Source: Tricholoma matsutake
Taxonomy: Eukaryota; Basidiomycota; Agaricomycetes; Agaricales; Tricholomataceae
Reading direction: 5' to 3'
NCBI GenBank assembly: GCA_026075535.2
Contig: AP026539.1
Location: 6,324,001 to 6,388,000, forward strand
DNA length: 64,000 bases
How positions within the stretch are numbered: the first letter of the stretch is position 1; every line of letters begins with the position of its first letter. Positions 1-10,555 of this stretch are shown here, piece by piece. Made by a program: the position numbers and the translations under genes. A model generated the notes under the pieces. The model was not told the origin of the DNA, did no database searches, and saw only the letters and a program-made list of their open reading frames with translations.

Positions 1-239
1 CTTAGCCTCAAGACAGCTCAAAGGAACGTTTGATCTCCCCCTTCTTGGACTTTGATGACTTTTGGGTCTTGACCTAGACACCGGTGTAGTTCGCGCACTT
101 GTCTATCCATAGGCAATACCAAAAAATGAGTATCCGATAACGCGTCATTATGACACGAATCGATAACCAACCACACTTCCTTGTGGGCTTTCCAATCGAG
201 TTTCTGGGTGTAATTGTTTGATGATTGAGTATAGCTCAC
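1..239 (-). CDS. 5' part of an unidentified divergent gene (runs off left edge)
   Basis: A minus-strand reading frame opens with ATG at 239 and reads leftwards for about 70 codons, starting MSYTQSSNNY and passing through a hydrophobic stretch WLVIDSCHND. After the residues RELHR the frame meets a GTGTCT donor-like site, so the downstream codons near position 18 may be intron and the real gene may continue beyond the window. The start lies about 200 bp from the COQ3 start on the opposite strand, a typical divergent promoter spacing for fungi. I do not recognise the protein family. Only position and orientation favour a real gene, so a chance ORF cannot be excluded. Confidence 0.3.
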
Positions 240-437
240 ATAAAAATTGTTTTGCGCTGACCATTCGACTGACAGAGCAGTACCGGGGGTAGTACGACAC
301 TTCGTGTATCTACGAAGTGTTTGAGAGGGTGATTCGTTCTGCCCACATTGTGCGCAACGAGTCTTGTCTTGTCAGATGATAGATCCAAAGCGGCGGCCGC
401 GGTCGGCTCAAATGTCATTTCGTGGAGTGTCACATCA
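240..437. promoter_or_regulatory. Divergent intergenic promoter region
   Basis: This 198-bp stretch separates the head-to-head starts at 239 (minus) and 438 (plus). It holds no convincing TATA box. It contains a GC-rich patch GCGGCCGCGG near 391-400 and an inverted pair CTTCGTG/CGAAGTG near 300-320. A shared promoter is inferred from position only. Confidence 0.3.
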
Positions 438-1466
438 ATGTTACACAGTTTGCAAATCTCGCGTCTCGTACGCGTCTTTCGGCGTCAAGTCCATTCCTCA
501 GCAGGCTATGGTACCATAAATGCATCAGAAATAGCCCACTTTTCGCGCCTGTCCTCGCAATGGTGGGACGAGCAAGGAGAATTCAGTTTCTTGCATAGAA
601 TGAACCCTGTTCGAGTTCAGTTTATTCGAGAAAAACTGCTCGAGATCTGTCGAGAACGGGATGGAGAACATATGCTACCGTCGGAGGCTTTACGTGGTTT
701 AGACGTATTGGATGTAGGATGTGGAGGAGGACTTTTGTCAGAGGTGCGTGACATTGTCTCGTCCACTAGTCAATTTCAACCTGCAAATCAGAGTCTTTCT
801 CGTCTCGGAGCTCATACAACGGGAATCGATGCGTCTGAATCGAATGTTGCGATTGCCAAGTTGCATGCTTTTGCCGACCCAAAACTAGCTCAGCTCTCCT
901 ACATACACGCTCCAGGAGAGTCACTTCTCGTATCACCAAAGCGTTATGACGTTGTTTGTTCATTGGAAGTTCTCGAACATGTTGACAATCCCGCATCCTT
1001 TCTTTCAACGTGTGCCGAATTGTTAAAGGTACGTGCTGATAACTCTGATGTTTCACTGGAAAATAACCCTCCGAACCAATAGCCAGGCGGCCATCTTTTC
1101 CTCTCTACTATCTCTCGCACGCCGCTTTCTTATTTCCTCACCATTCTTCTCGCAGAGGACATACTGCGCAAAGTTTCCCCAGGCACGCATACGCACTCAA
1201 AATTTATTAAGCCTTCCGAACTCGTTTCATTCTTCCAAAAGTATCGTTCGCCCTCGAGGACGGATTCCGCTACATCGCTGGGTATACAAGAAGATTTGAG
1301 CCCATGGATCTCCCCTCAAAGCTCCCCAGAATCGCTCATACGTACGGAAGCAGAGGTTCGGGGACTGATCTATCATCCTCTCCAAGCTAGATGGGTTCTT
1401 GCACCCCGTAATGCATGGGGTGCTACTGACTGCAATTACCTATTCTGGGTCCGGAAACCGAGTTAA
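438..1466 (+). CDS. COQ3: Ubiquinone biosynthesis O-methyltransferase, mitochondrial (Coq3)
   Basis: Coq3 catalyses both O-methylation steps of coenzyme Q synthesis with S-adenosylmethionine, at the matrix face of the mitochondrial inner membrane in the CoQ synthome. Exons 438-743, 792-1028 and 1083-1466 join in frame to 308 residues, the usual family length. Introns 744-791 and 1029-1082 are GT-AG. The first 25 residues are Arg/Ser/His-rich without acidic residues, as expected for a mitochondrial presequence. I chose the ATG at 438 because the open frame upstream (from 348) adds residues unlike a presequence. Family signatures visible are FSRLSSQWWDEQGEF near the N-terminus, the SAM-binding motif LDVGCGGG, GIDAS, and the post-II motif SLEVLEHV. 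Exon 3 encodes PGGHLFLSTI and the C-terminal NYLFWVRKPS. No lesion is seen. CSN5 follows 218 bp downstream on the same strand. Confidence 0.95.
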
Positions 1467-1683
1467 CCTAGTAATCAGCATGATGCGAGTCGACACTTGC
1501 TATTCTAATCTGACATTTTATCATTGTGAATCTTGCACTACATGTATAAGACGCTCTTATGTGCATGCACCCAATATATTGGAATTGGTCGTCTGTGTTT
1601 GAATCCAAAGTTGACGCCAAACAACACGGATGAATCGATGAACGTTTGAACTTTGAAGGCAGTGACTTTCGTATCGTCTGCGA

Positions 1684-3166
1684 ATGATGTCGTCGAGCAC
1701 GGCGCTACAATCATTCTCGCTTGCGAACGACATCTCTACGCTTTCACCACAAGATGAAATCTATAGATTCGATGTAGAAGCCAATAAACGTATCAATCGG
1801 GATTCGCCCTGGGCAAAGGAGTATGTTCCAATCCTTGCCTTCGTAATATTCAGGTTCTAATCCTTTGCGTAAAGGCCACATTACTTTAAATCTTGCAAAA
1901 TATCCGCGGTTGCACTGATCAAGATGGTAAGATTCTTTAACTTTGGCAGCGCCTCTATATATGTGAACATAACCTCCTTATCATGTCCCCAGGTTATCCA
2001 TGCTCGGTCTGGTGTGCCGCACGAGATCATGGGGCTGATGCAAGGCAAGGTGATGGGTGAATCGATTGTTATTATGGATTCGTTTGCGCTACCTGTGCAA
2101 GGGACTGAGACGCGTGTGAATGCGGCTAATGAGGCGAATGAGTACATGGTGGAGTACATACAGGGAAGCGAGAAGGTACGTTTGCCCCGATATCTGGTAA
2201 CTCACGAGTATCTCATTGCATGTCTATCAGGCTGGGAGACTAGAAAATGCCATTGGCTGGTACCATTCACATCCAGGCTACGGGTGCTGGCTTTCTGGGA
2301 TTGACGTCACAACACAAATGAGCAATCAGAAATTCCAAGATCCGTTCGTCGCTGTCGTTGTGCGTCTTCTCTCATGCACTACTGTAAGGATTGTTCTCCT
2401 ACAATTTGACATTTCCAGATCGACCCCAACCGTACAATCTCCGCTGGCAAAGTCGACATCGGCGCGTTCCGAACCTATCCCGAAAACTACACGCCACCAA
2501 ATATAGCCGCTTCGGAATATCAGTCTATCCCGTTAAGCAAGATCGAAGATTTCGGAGTTCACGCCAATCAATATTATCAACTTGAAGTAGAAATCTTCAA
2601 GTCGAGTCTGGATACGGAGCTCTTGGGGATGCTGTGGAACAAATATTGGGTGAACACTCTGAGTCAGAGTCCGTTGATATCTGTGCGTCATCATTTTGCA
2701 ACGTTATTATAGACCGCCGATGATGGCAAGTATAGAACAGAGCATATTCGGTGTCGCAATTGGCTGATCTGCACCAGAAACTTAGTAAAGCACAAGCATC
2801 GGTAAGCACCACGCGTGCGTCTGTCCCGACGATAAAGGACAAAGACGGAAAGGTGCTCATTATTCTGTCTGCGCTAAGAATACGTGCCTTATGCTTTATT
2901 GCGTAGCAAAAGGAGAAAGAAGAGAAGAAGAAAGAAGATAACCAACTTGCCAAGAGTGTAAAAGACAGGCAATCTCATATTTCTATGCTGCTGCTTGTCT
3001 GGACATTGACTCAATTCTTATCCACAGTACGAAAATTGCTGTCGAAGCTCAACACGGCTTGATAGCGCAAGTCATCAAGGACGTCATATTTTCTATGCGA
3101 CCCCAGAATGGACAAGCAGCATCCACGACACAGATATCTGACGTTGCTGATATGGCGATTGGCTGA
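1684..3166 (+). CDS. CSN5: COP9 signalosome subunit 5, JAMM deneddylase (CSN5/Rri1)
   Basis: CSN5 is the zinc metalloprotease subunit that removes Nedd8/Rub1 from cullins within the COP9 signalosome. Eight exons (1684-1820, 1875-1926, 1993-2175, 2231-2359, 2419-2682, 2736-2852, 2907-2968, 3028-3166) join in frame to 360 residues, close to the family norm. The MPN/JAMM centre is complete: the glutamate in PHEIMGL, then [14 protein letters not shown], giving the two histidines, the serine and the aspartate of the HxHx7Sx2D motif. Other family blocks are [17 protein letters not shown] and [10 protein letters not shown]. Between residues about 290 and 310 lies a Lys/Glu-rich linker. Introns are 53-66 bp; six are GT-AG and the last (2969-3027) starts GC. 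An in-frame ATG at 1687 immediately follows the first ATG. It appears intact. Confidence 0.95.
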
Positions 3167-3427
3167 TTAGATGCACATTCGCGGTTTAGTATACTTCCTT
3201 TTAGTCTGTGCCCATTTGTAGCATTTGTATCATAATCATTCATTGTACCTGTCGTCGATGTACTATCCCTGGCGCTGGGTTTGAACACGGGTAGGTGTTT
3301 GAACAGTCGATATTTCTACCACTTCAGCTCTCAGTATTCTCGGGATAAGCAGTCACTGCAACTTAACTGTAACTATCAAACAATGTATAAAATACATTTT
3401 GCAGAAGAGAGCATTGTTGAGGAATTT

Positions 3428-3488
3428 CAGACTTTGCCACTACATTGAGTGGGCTGAGCTGAGCCATATACTCTACAGACTACTCACT
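3428..3488 (+). mobile_element. Old copia LTR tip, split by the CACTA element
   Basis: Positions 3428-3488 match the final part of the Copia-1 LTR (15389-15448), including the block CTTGAGTGGGCTGAGCTGAG with one change. The last bases of the LTR (ACTCTTTCA) reappear at 14776-14784 on the far side of the CACTA transposon. The CACTA element therefore landed within the last 10 bp of an earlier copia LTR. The 5' part of this LTR is not recognisable. Confidence 0.75.
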
Positions 3489-4040
3489 CACTGTGGACCC
3501 CCCAATGCCGGAAATTCACACCCCAATTCCTCCCTCTTATATATGTAAATTCATACCATTATTAGTGTCCACAAGTGCTGAATATAATACCTGGAGGGAA
3601 TAAATTTCATCCACAGAGGGAACAAATACAATCCACAGAGGGAATAAATTTCATCCACAGAGGGGATAAATACAATCCACAGGAGGGAATAAATTTCATC
3701 CCAGAGTGGTATACTTATCAGCTGGTAATTGTATGATGCCATGGTATCAATTTCATTTTTTAAAGGGACAAACCGAAGTGGTGAAATTCATGTCGAAAAT
3801 GGCATGTTTCATACCATGTCATTTTTAACATGTTGTAGAAAATTCATCCACTCCAGGTGGATTTATTCAGTAACCGTAGAACATTAAAATCATACATTTT
3901 TGATAGGCTATTTGGTAACGATGAAATATGTAAAATCATCCACTCTCGATAGGCTATTCAGGAACCATAGAACATTTGAAATATAAACAATTCATCCATT
4001 TGGAAGAACTAATTCATCAATTAAGATCCAGACTACAACT
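3489..4040. repeat. Left subterminal region of the CACTA element with short tandem units
   Basis: This is non-coding AT-rich DNA. Between about 3590 and 3700 a unit of roughly 23 bp containing AATTTCATCCACAGAGG is repeated about four to five times with variation. Further on, CATCCACTC, GATAGGCTATT and AGGAACCATAGAACATT occur as dispersed direct repeats (3840-3990). Such subterminal repeats are typical transposase-binding zones in CACTA elements, which is an inference here. Confidence 0.7.
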
Positions 4041-4115
4041 CATTGAATAGCTACTATTGTCGGTAGAATTGGCCTTTCCATCCTCTTCCTCGGCCTACCC
4101 CAAATATCACTCATC

Positions 4116-5490
4116 CTAATAATATTCCAGGTCATCCTCACCTGAAGAGATACCCGGGCCCTCATCATCGTGGTCACTGGCTCCATCATAGTCACCGGCT
4201 CCGTCATCATCACCAGCTCCGTCATAGTCACCAGCTCCATCATAGTCACGCTCCGTAACCACCAGCCCCATCGTAGCTGCCGGCCCTGTCGTAGTCACCG
4301 TAGTCACCAGCCCTGTTGTCATTGCCGCCCTGGTCGTCGTCATCGCCTGACTCGTTACTGCCCCTATTGTCACTGCCATTGCTACTAGCCCCTTCGACAC
4401 CATCATTCCTATCGTCGCTTCCTTCACTTCCTTCTCCTTCACTTCCTTCGCCACCATTGTCCCCTTCCTGATCACAATTTGTCTGATCTCCCAGATATCT
4501 GCATTTGCATGCATATGCGCGTTTGTTCTTCAGATTCGATTTGAGGAATTCTTCGATGGGCCAACCATGTGGGAACTGCTTGAAATAGCCATGACGCTGT
4601 CGTGCCTAGAGTATAATATTGTTAAAAAGATATGACATGTAAAAAGTAAAAAGGAAGGACAGATACGGCTCCAATAATCTTGCTAATAAGTTCTTTGGGT
4701 TGGCAGTGCCACAATACTGCGCAGTCGAGCCCTGCTTTAGCTGATAGGTCCCGAACAGCGCGCTACAATCATGAGCGAAAGATAAGTGTGCATGCTGGTA
4801 GGACTCACTCGAAGAAGGTTGTATATCTCCCCATCATCCGCAAGCCCCATGGCCTCTTGTAGATTGAATCCGTTACTGGCAACTCCCTTTTCTGGGCGTG
4901 GTATCATCGTTGTAGTTGTAGAATGTTCCTTCATAGCCAGAGTCCTTCGCAAGGCATTGTTCTCAGCTGCAAACAGGAAATAATAAGCATTACGAATGGT
5001 CCATGGATATTGACCTGCCTTCCAGTTTTTTTAATTGTGCATCATGGTTTTCCTGTGTGCTGGAGGATACGGCTATGTTTTGGATGCAATAAGTGATCAT
5101 CATTAGAGATAACAAAGTACCAACCTCATTTAGAGTTCTTCAGCAATTCCTGCTTAATCTTGTGGTTTTCCTTCATGCTAGGGGTTACAGCTATGGTTTT
5201 GTGGATGCAATAAGCAATTGTTGAGCAGGAGGACAAAGTACTGACCTGGTTTATGACCCTTCAATAATTCCTGTTTGATTTTCTTGTTTCCCTTCGCGCT
5301 AGGAGATACAGCTGTATTTTTTTGGATGCAATGAGTAATTGTCACACAGGAAGACAAAATACGAGCCTGGTTTACGACCCTTCAGCAATTCCTGCTTGAT
5401 TTTTGCAGCAGATGTGCTTGATGTCGATTTCGCCTTGGAGCCAGATGCAGGTTTAGCTGAGTGAGACTTTGGGGCTATTGATCTCGTCAT
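4116..5490 (-). pseudogene. CACTA-associated gene A: multi-exon protein with acidic repeat tail
   Basis: A minus-strand multi-exon gene starts at an ATG at 5490 (MTRSIAPKSHSAKPASG). It passes through tandemly repeated Lys-rich exons (IKQELLKGRK-like). It then reads two convincing exons, one with GFNLQEAMGLADDGEIYNLL and one with LDCAVLWHCQPKELISKIIG, and a final exon with HGYFKQFPHGWPIEEFLKS followed by a Gly/Asp/Ser-rich acidic region. The tail consists of DYDGAG-type repeats ending EDDLEYY at the stop 4116-4118. The acidic tail is reached only after a one-base frameshift near 4255, and one repeated exon carries an in-frame TGA, so this copy looks broken. I recognise the mid-part as similar to uncharacterised multicopy basidiomycete proteins but can assign no function. 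Exon borders in the repeated part are uncertain. Confidence 0.5.
5036..5405. repeat. Three tandem units of about 122 bp (exon-intron triplication)
   Basis: Units at about 5036-5160, 5161-5281 and 5282-5405 align over their length, sharing TTCAGCAATTCCTGCTTGAT-type and TTTGGATGCAATAAG-type blocks. On the minus strand each unit holds a short exon ending in IKQELLK-type codons and most of an intron, so the array multiplies a coding exon of gene A. In the unit nearest the gene start, the donor position GTCAGT reads GCTCGT. Confidence 0.75.
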
Positions 5491-6184
5491 GGGGAACAAC
5501 AAGGTGAAGCTGGTTTATAAGCATGAGCAGAAATATGTTCCATCAATAGGCCATACATGGATGGGAGAATTGTCCATGCAGTTGGTTACCAGCAGAGCTT
5601 CTAGCACCAGGGTCATTTGGATCTGGGAGCAGCATTTATGTATCCAATGAATTGAGCAGGGATAATTATTGCGTGACCACTTGGCATGGATCTTGCATAA
5701 GGTATGGAACCTGCCCATATCCATGGTGAAAAGGTTCTAGTGCCCAAACAGTGGTGATTTGAGGATCGACAAGACCTAATTTACATATGAAATATATTCA
5801 GCATAAATGGTTGACATCCAACCACTTAGAGTCAGATCTTGCATGATGTATGAAACCTCGGTACAGATCGAACAAAGTTCTAGTGCCAGGGGAGTGTTAG
5901 TGGATGTGATCGGGTGGCTGGATCATGCATGACGTACTGTACACGGGCCTGTCCACACCCAAGCTTGCAGTGGAAAGGAATACAGCTTCAAAGGGATGAC
6001 ACTGGCTTTGAGGGCAACAGCTGTGATAGAAGCGGGCTTGGAAGCATCCAGTAATTTTGTTATGAAAGGAGAGCAGTAGCGGGAGACATGACACTTTACG
6101 TACGTGGAACCCTTGATTGACCCTGGATGAAATTATGATGTTAGCACTATCAATTCACTCAGACTTGTAAGATGCAACCAGATC
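5491..6184. other. Intergenic DNA between genes A and B of the CACTA element
   Basis: Nothing supported was found. Two minus-strand open frames (5515-5724 and 5897-6094) lack recognisable motifs and are Cys/His-rich by chance composition. GCATGATGTATGAAAC/GCATGACGTACTG-like and TAAGGTATGGAACC-like segments recur (about 5695, 5844, 5928), suggesting a degenerate tandem repeat. The region presumably contains the divergent promoters of genes A and B. Confidence 0.4.
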
Positions 6185-6867
6185 TTGAAGATACGTTGCA
6201 AGGGCACAGACGGCAAGGATAAAAGTTGTCAGCTCAGTCAAGAAGTAAATCCCAACACCCACCAATGCACAATGCCCTCACTTTTTTGGCCAGCAATCCC
6301 CTCTACACCTCTTCCTCCAGTGAGGCGCATAGTCGTCGTTGACAGCAATACTGAATCTGAAAGCAGGCGCTCCTATCCAAACAATGATGAAGAATCTGTG
6401 CCAATGGTCGAAAATCAAGCTGGATATTTCATCCAGTCAAGCTCTCCACTACCAGCTAGTGACAACATCAGTCACAATGCGCCGAACAACAATGGTGAGT
6501 TTTTCTCAAGGAAAGATGTGTACGAACTGAATTATTGGTTAGCTGAAGCAGCCTGCAGAGCTCAAGTCAGTGCAGATGAAGCAGAAGAAGGGAATGCTTC
6601 TGGGGTGGTGAATACTGATGTTGTATTATCGTTGGGCAACAAGGCGAGAAGAAATTTGTTATGACTATCATGATCTGACCTATAAAATCTTTTCAGGAAA
6701 CAACAAAGATTGAAGTCCACATTGAAGGCTCGCACCATTCTAATCCATCAACCATCAACATCAACATTGAACAAATGCAATTCCGAGGGAGAAAGCATAA
6801 GCAGGAGGTCGAGGGCTGTGAAGGAAGAACAGAAATTCAGGTCCAGATAAAGAGGATTAGGAAGTAG
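6185..6867 (+). CDS. CACTA-associated gene B, unknown function
   Basis: A plus-strand frame runs from the ATG at 6185 for 159 codons to a TGA at 6662. It contains a Ser/Pro/Glu-rich middle (RRIVVVDSNTESESRR) and a more ordered end (DVYELNYWLAEAACRAQ). A likely second exon begins after a TTTTCAG acceptor at about 6696, with a weak donor near 6655. Either spliced frame stops between 6849 and 6867, and the more plausible one adds a basic tail ending FRSR. Genes A and B are divergent. I do not recognise the family. The position, always inside the transposon, suggests an accessory protein. Confidence 0.4.
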
Positions 6868-7042
6868 TTCATAGCGATGAATGTACACAATTGCACTTGA
6901 CACATTACTTGCATGTTGGGCCACTAGTGACATCTGAACAAGAAACGAGACTTTATTTTAAAAGACAAACAAAACAAAAATCTACAGTGAGATCAGCAAG
7001 TTAATTCATCATGGGAGGATAAGAGATACATACATACAGTCA

Positions 7043-9024
7043 TTAAATCCTGATTTTGGTCAGGTCATAAGCAATATTTGGGTGGGAGTCAACAATGGTA
7101 AGACTTCGAGGATAAGTAACACAGTGTAAAGAGGCAGCATGGGATAAACATCAGGGAGTAATGGGAGCTCATCCAAAATGGTCATAGAAGGTCTTCACAT
7201 AAAAATGAGTAATCTCATCCTCAAGGTCTTCAATCTCCCATTCTGTCCATTGAAATTTCTTTGCAAGAATGATTGGCGGGACTTCTCCTTTCCATGTGGT
7301 CACCTTCTTCAATGCATGTAAATATACAGATCTGGGCTCCCAGTACACATTTCCTAGACCATGATTGGCTGCACCCAAGTCTGCCACCAGCAATGATGCA
7401 GATGCTCCACCTGGAAAACAGGCTCTGATGAGTTCTTGACAATCATCGCTGGTGTTGGTTGTGACCTGCACATCAAGAGCAAGGAGCTCAAACCTAAAGC
7501 TAAGCTTGGCCAGTTCCCAAAGAATTTCTTCATGCTTGTGGTCACCTAATGAATTGATAATGCTACCATTCCACATCAGTTGACTGCCATGCAATTCTGC
7601 AAAGCTAACTCCATGTGCCATCAAAGAATCATCCATAAATGGTTGTGCGGTCTCCCACAGTTTGGTGCTTTTCATACTCGAAGCACCTGCTTTCTTTTCA
7701 CCAATGAGCTCGAAGGCGAGAAGGTTGCACCAAAGACTGTTAGGGACTGCCGACGCAGTGGAATTGTGAGTGCGGAATTGGTGGTGGTAAGAACGGGCTT
7801 TCAAGATCTTCAAATTTATTCTGCCCACTTGGTGGCATCTTGGGAACATTAGAATTCTTTTTGGCATCTGTAACCATGGACATGTAAGCCAAAATACTTA
7901 TTCATTACAATAGAAACCTACATGGGCTATAAAGCTGCCTGTGTACTTCATGTTTAGAGATTTCCTCATGTGGTGGTGAAATGATACTAGTTTTGGCATG
8001 GATGGACTGAAACGGATTTGGATACTGCAGATAATGTTGGACATGTCTTGCTATTGCTCGATATTTGTCGATGTGATCACCATTTCCATGATAGATAGTG
8101 GGATGCAAAGGATGAGTGGCTGGGCTGAGAGGGGTGGACTCATCTCCCAGTCCCTGGACAGGTGCAAGCACCCTCACATGAATTGAGGAGAGCACTGAGA
8201 ATGGCCTCACAAGCCAAACTGGGATGCCAGCCCGGAAAAAGAGATTGCACACCATAAGATCCATAGTAAAAACCCCCATGACTTTCGCTGTGGTAGGAGG
8301 ATACGTCTGCATAGGTGCAGGTGGTTCATTCAGTAAGAGGATGGAGCGAAAGTAGTTGTAGTAGTCGAGAAGAGCTGTTAATTCCATGAAAATTCTCTGC
8401 GTTTCACATACAGTGAGTTGCATGCAACAAAGGTCCATTGAAATGAATTCGAGGCGATGTAAAAGATTCTCCAAAATGACAGTAAGCTGGAAAACTAGGA
8501 GCTCCTTTGAAAAATTTGATTGTGCAGTGCATTTTAGAAGAGCAATACACAGTCGTTGCATCTGGGAAAACAGGAAAACGTGGAGTTTTCCTATTCCTGT
8601 GAGGATGCCATCATTTGCAACAAAATTGTGATGATCTGGCATCCACTGCATGATTGATGACAGTTCGGTTTGTGCAGGGATGCATGGAAGGTGAGGATAT
8701 TCAGGTACCCATGGCTGCAGCCATTGAAGCAGATCATCATCTCCGAAGTGAAGGTTCGTCCTCAAAAAAAGACTACAATCACCACCCAGAGGAGGATTAA
8801 AAATGATATTTGTATTCAGACTGGTAACTATATACTGTCCATCACATACAACGGCACCAACTAAACCATCGGAGGAGACTGCACCTACAAGAACAAGTAA
8901 TTAGGTATATTATTAGTCTAGCCAGTGATCAATGTTACTCACGAGATGAGAAGTTTTTATTGTGTAACAGTAGAGAAGGATTCTGCATAAGCTTTTCAGG
9001 AGTGATGTCAAGGAGGGAACCCAT
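7043..9024 (-). pseudogene. CACTA-associated gene C, large conserved hypothetical protein
   Basis: Exons 9024-8943, 8884-7947 and 7867-7043 join in frame to about 614 codons. The protein starts MGSLLDITPEKLMQNPSLLL. Exon 2 includes HLPCIPAQTELSSIMQWMPD, ELTALLDYYNYFRSILLL and FFRAGIPVWLVRPFSVL. Exon 3 includes EILWELAKLSFRFELLALD and WEIEDLEDEITHFYVKTFYD. I recognise this arrangement as a multicopy uncharacterised basidiomycete protein often found in transposon-rich regions, and cannot assign an activity. Two in-frame TGA codons occur near the end, one at 7169-7171 after YDHFG where arginine is expected and one about 15 bp further on, so this copy is probably truncated. It is transcribed away from the transposase, with the 9232-10050 palindrome between them. 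Confidence 0.6.
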
Positions 9025-9231
9025 AAGAATTTATACTGCAGCTGGTGAAAAACTGAAGCAAATGACATGAGCTCGAGGAACATTCAGATTGAATGAATAC
9101 ATACCTCAGTGATCATTCAAACGGTGATAACCCAAAGCTAAAAGAAGAAATGCAAGGGCTGCTCCACGCTTGTGAGGACGGCAGATGTCTCACCCAGCGG
9201 GATAAATGAACGACGTCCAAGGAAAACCACC

Positions 9232-10050
9232 AGAGGTTTGAGGAGCATTGATGAGCATGAGCTGATCCAGGAAACGACTGATGCCAGATCAAGTTGCTAG
9301 ACCCAAGGAAAACTGAGATCAGACAAGCAGAACCATGGATGCCTCGAGGGCTTGACGAGGGCTGACACTGCAAGAGATGAAACAACTGATGCCAAATTGG
9401 GTTGTTAGGGAGACGTAGGACGTCTACCCAAGGAGAGATGTGGCCAACAGATCCAGAGGCAAGATGAGAGAAGAGAGATGAGAGACGAGAGAGGGAAGAC
9501 AAGAGACAAGAGACAAGAGACAAGAAAAGAAAACCAAAAAAACTCACCGTTGGGATGATTGATGAATGTTGAATGTAGGTTGAACACTGAATAGAGGTTG
9601 ATGTTGAGAAAATGAATGGTCAACGAGTGTCTGCCTGCCCTAAATTTGGTGGCTGTGTAAGATTTGCCTGCAGTTAACTTTAACCCTACAGTCTCATCTC
9701 ATCTCATCTCATCTCATCTCCCCTCCCCCCTCTCCCCTCTCCCTCTCCCCTCTCCCTCTCTCATCTCTTGTCTCTCATCTCTCATCTCTCATCTCTCATC
9801 TCTCGTCTCATCTCTAGATCTGTTGGCCACATCCCTCTCCCTGGGTAGACGTCCTACATCGCCCTAACAACCTGATTTGGCATCGGTTGTTTCTTCTCTT
9901 GTGGTGTCAGCCCTCATCAAGCCCTCGAGGCATCCATGGTTCTGCTTGTCCAATCTTGGTTTTCCTTGGGTCTAGCAACTTGATCTGGCATCAGTCGTTT
10001 CCTGGATTGGCTCATGCTCATCAATGCTCCTCAAACCTCTGGTGGTTTTC
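9232..10050. repeat. Large imperfect palindrome between divergent CACTA genes
   Basis: Positions 9232 to about 9500 are the reverse complement of about 9760-10050, with mostly single-base differences. The outer edges are sharp: the match stops at GAAAACCACC on the left and GGTGGTTTTC on the right. The inner parts degenerate into a purine-rich (left) and pyrimidine-rich (right) tract. The spacer of about 250 bp is unrelated on the two sides. It lies exactly between the 5' ends of gene C and the transposase, so both genes begin downstream of nearly the same sequence. Confidence 0.85.
9692..9815. repeat. Polypyrimidine microsatellite (TCATC / CTCTCCC / CATCTCT)
   Basis: The tract starts with about five TCATC units, passes through CT/CCCT-rich sequence and ends in CATCTCT-type units. 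The mirrored purine tract GAGA/AGACAAG lies at about 9455-9535. Uninterrupted homopurine-homopyrimidine strands of this length can adopt triplex forms, though here this is only a possibility. Confidence 0.8.
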
Positions 10051-10555
10051 TGATGCTTCTGGTGTGATTTCAGTGTGTTTCAGTAAGTAATCCATATTCC
10101 CCCAAGATTCCCATTGACTGATGCTCACTCTCATTCAAGCTCTGAGTTCATTTCTTAACCTTGAGTCTTGACTTTGTTTGGCATGCATGTCGATGACAGA
10201 TGTGCATGGAATCTATGGACCAGAGTCGCCTGTCTCTAGCTTTGCAAAAAGATGGTAGAGCATTGCATGAGAAAGGAAAGATTCGAGCAGAGCAAAATGT
10301 ATGCTTTTTTTTCTTATCTTACCATCATTTCTCCTGTAACACTTTGCACACACAGCACTGGAATCTTCAAATGACCCTTACACTTGTTCCATTATTCGTC
10401 TTTGCAAGCTGTTACCAATGCCTTCCGGTGCCTCAAATCACCATCTTCTTTCCTGGATCTTAGTCTGACCCATCTCAAAAATGGATCATAGTTCCGATGC
10501 CTCCCTGAACATCTTTGTTATACAATAAAAACTCTTCTTCATTTTTTACTGCCTC
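10051..10555 (+). other. Leader region upstream of the transposase start
   Basis: No supported gene. An ATG at 10203 opens a frame of 33 codons up to a GT-like site near 10300, followed by a T-rich, CTGTAAC-containing stretch that resembles an intron. It may be an upstream exon or an upstream ORF of the transposase transcript. No motif is visible. Confidence 0.35.

Noticed and set aside
348..437. Upstream ATG at 348 as COQ3 start
   Set aside because: The extra 30 residues are not presequence-like, whereas the frame from 438 begins with a typical mitochondrial targeting sequence.
3590..3700. Possible CRISPR-like array of 23-bp repeats
   Set aside because: Units are contiguous without spacers and lie in a CACTA subterminal region of a eukaryotic genome.
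4170..4388. Plus-strand Thr/Ile/Val-rich repeat frame
   Set aside because: Antisense shadow of the DYDGAG repeats of gene A.
9113..9623. Minus-strand frame with a signal-peptide-like start and its plus-strand mirror at 9664-10090
   Set aside because: Both are the two arms of one palindrome with a polypyrimidine tract; no family resemblance.
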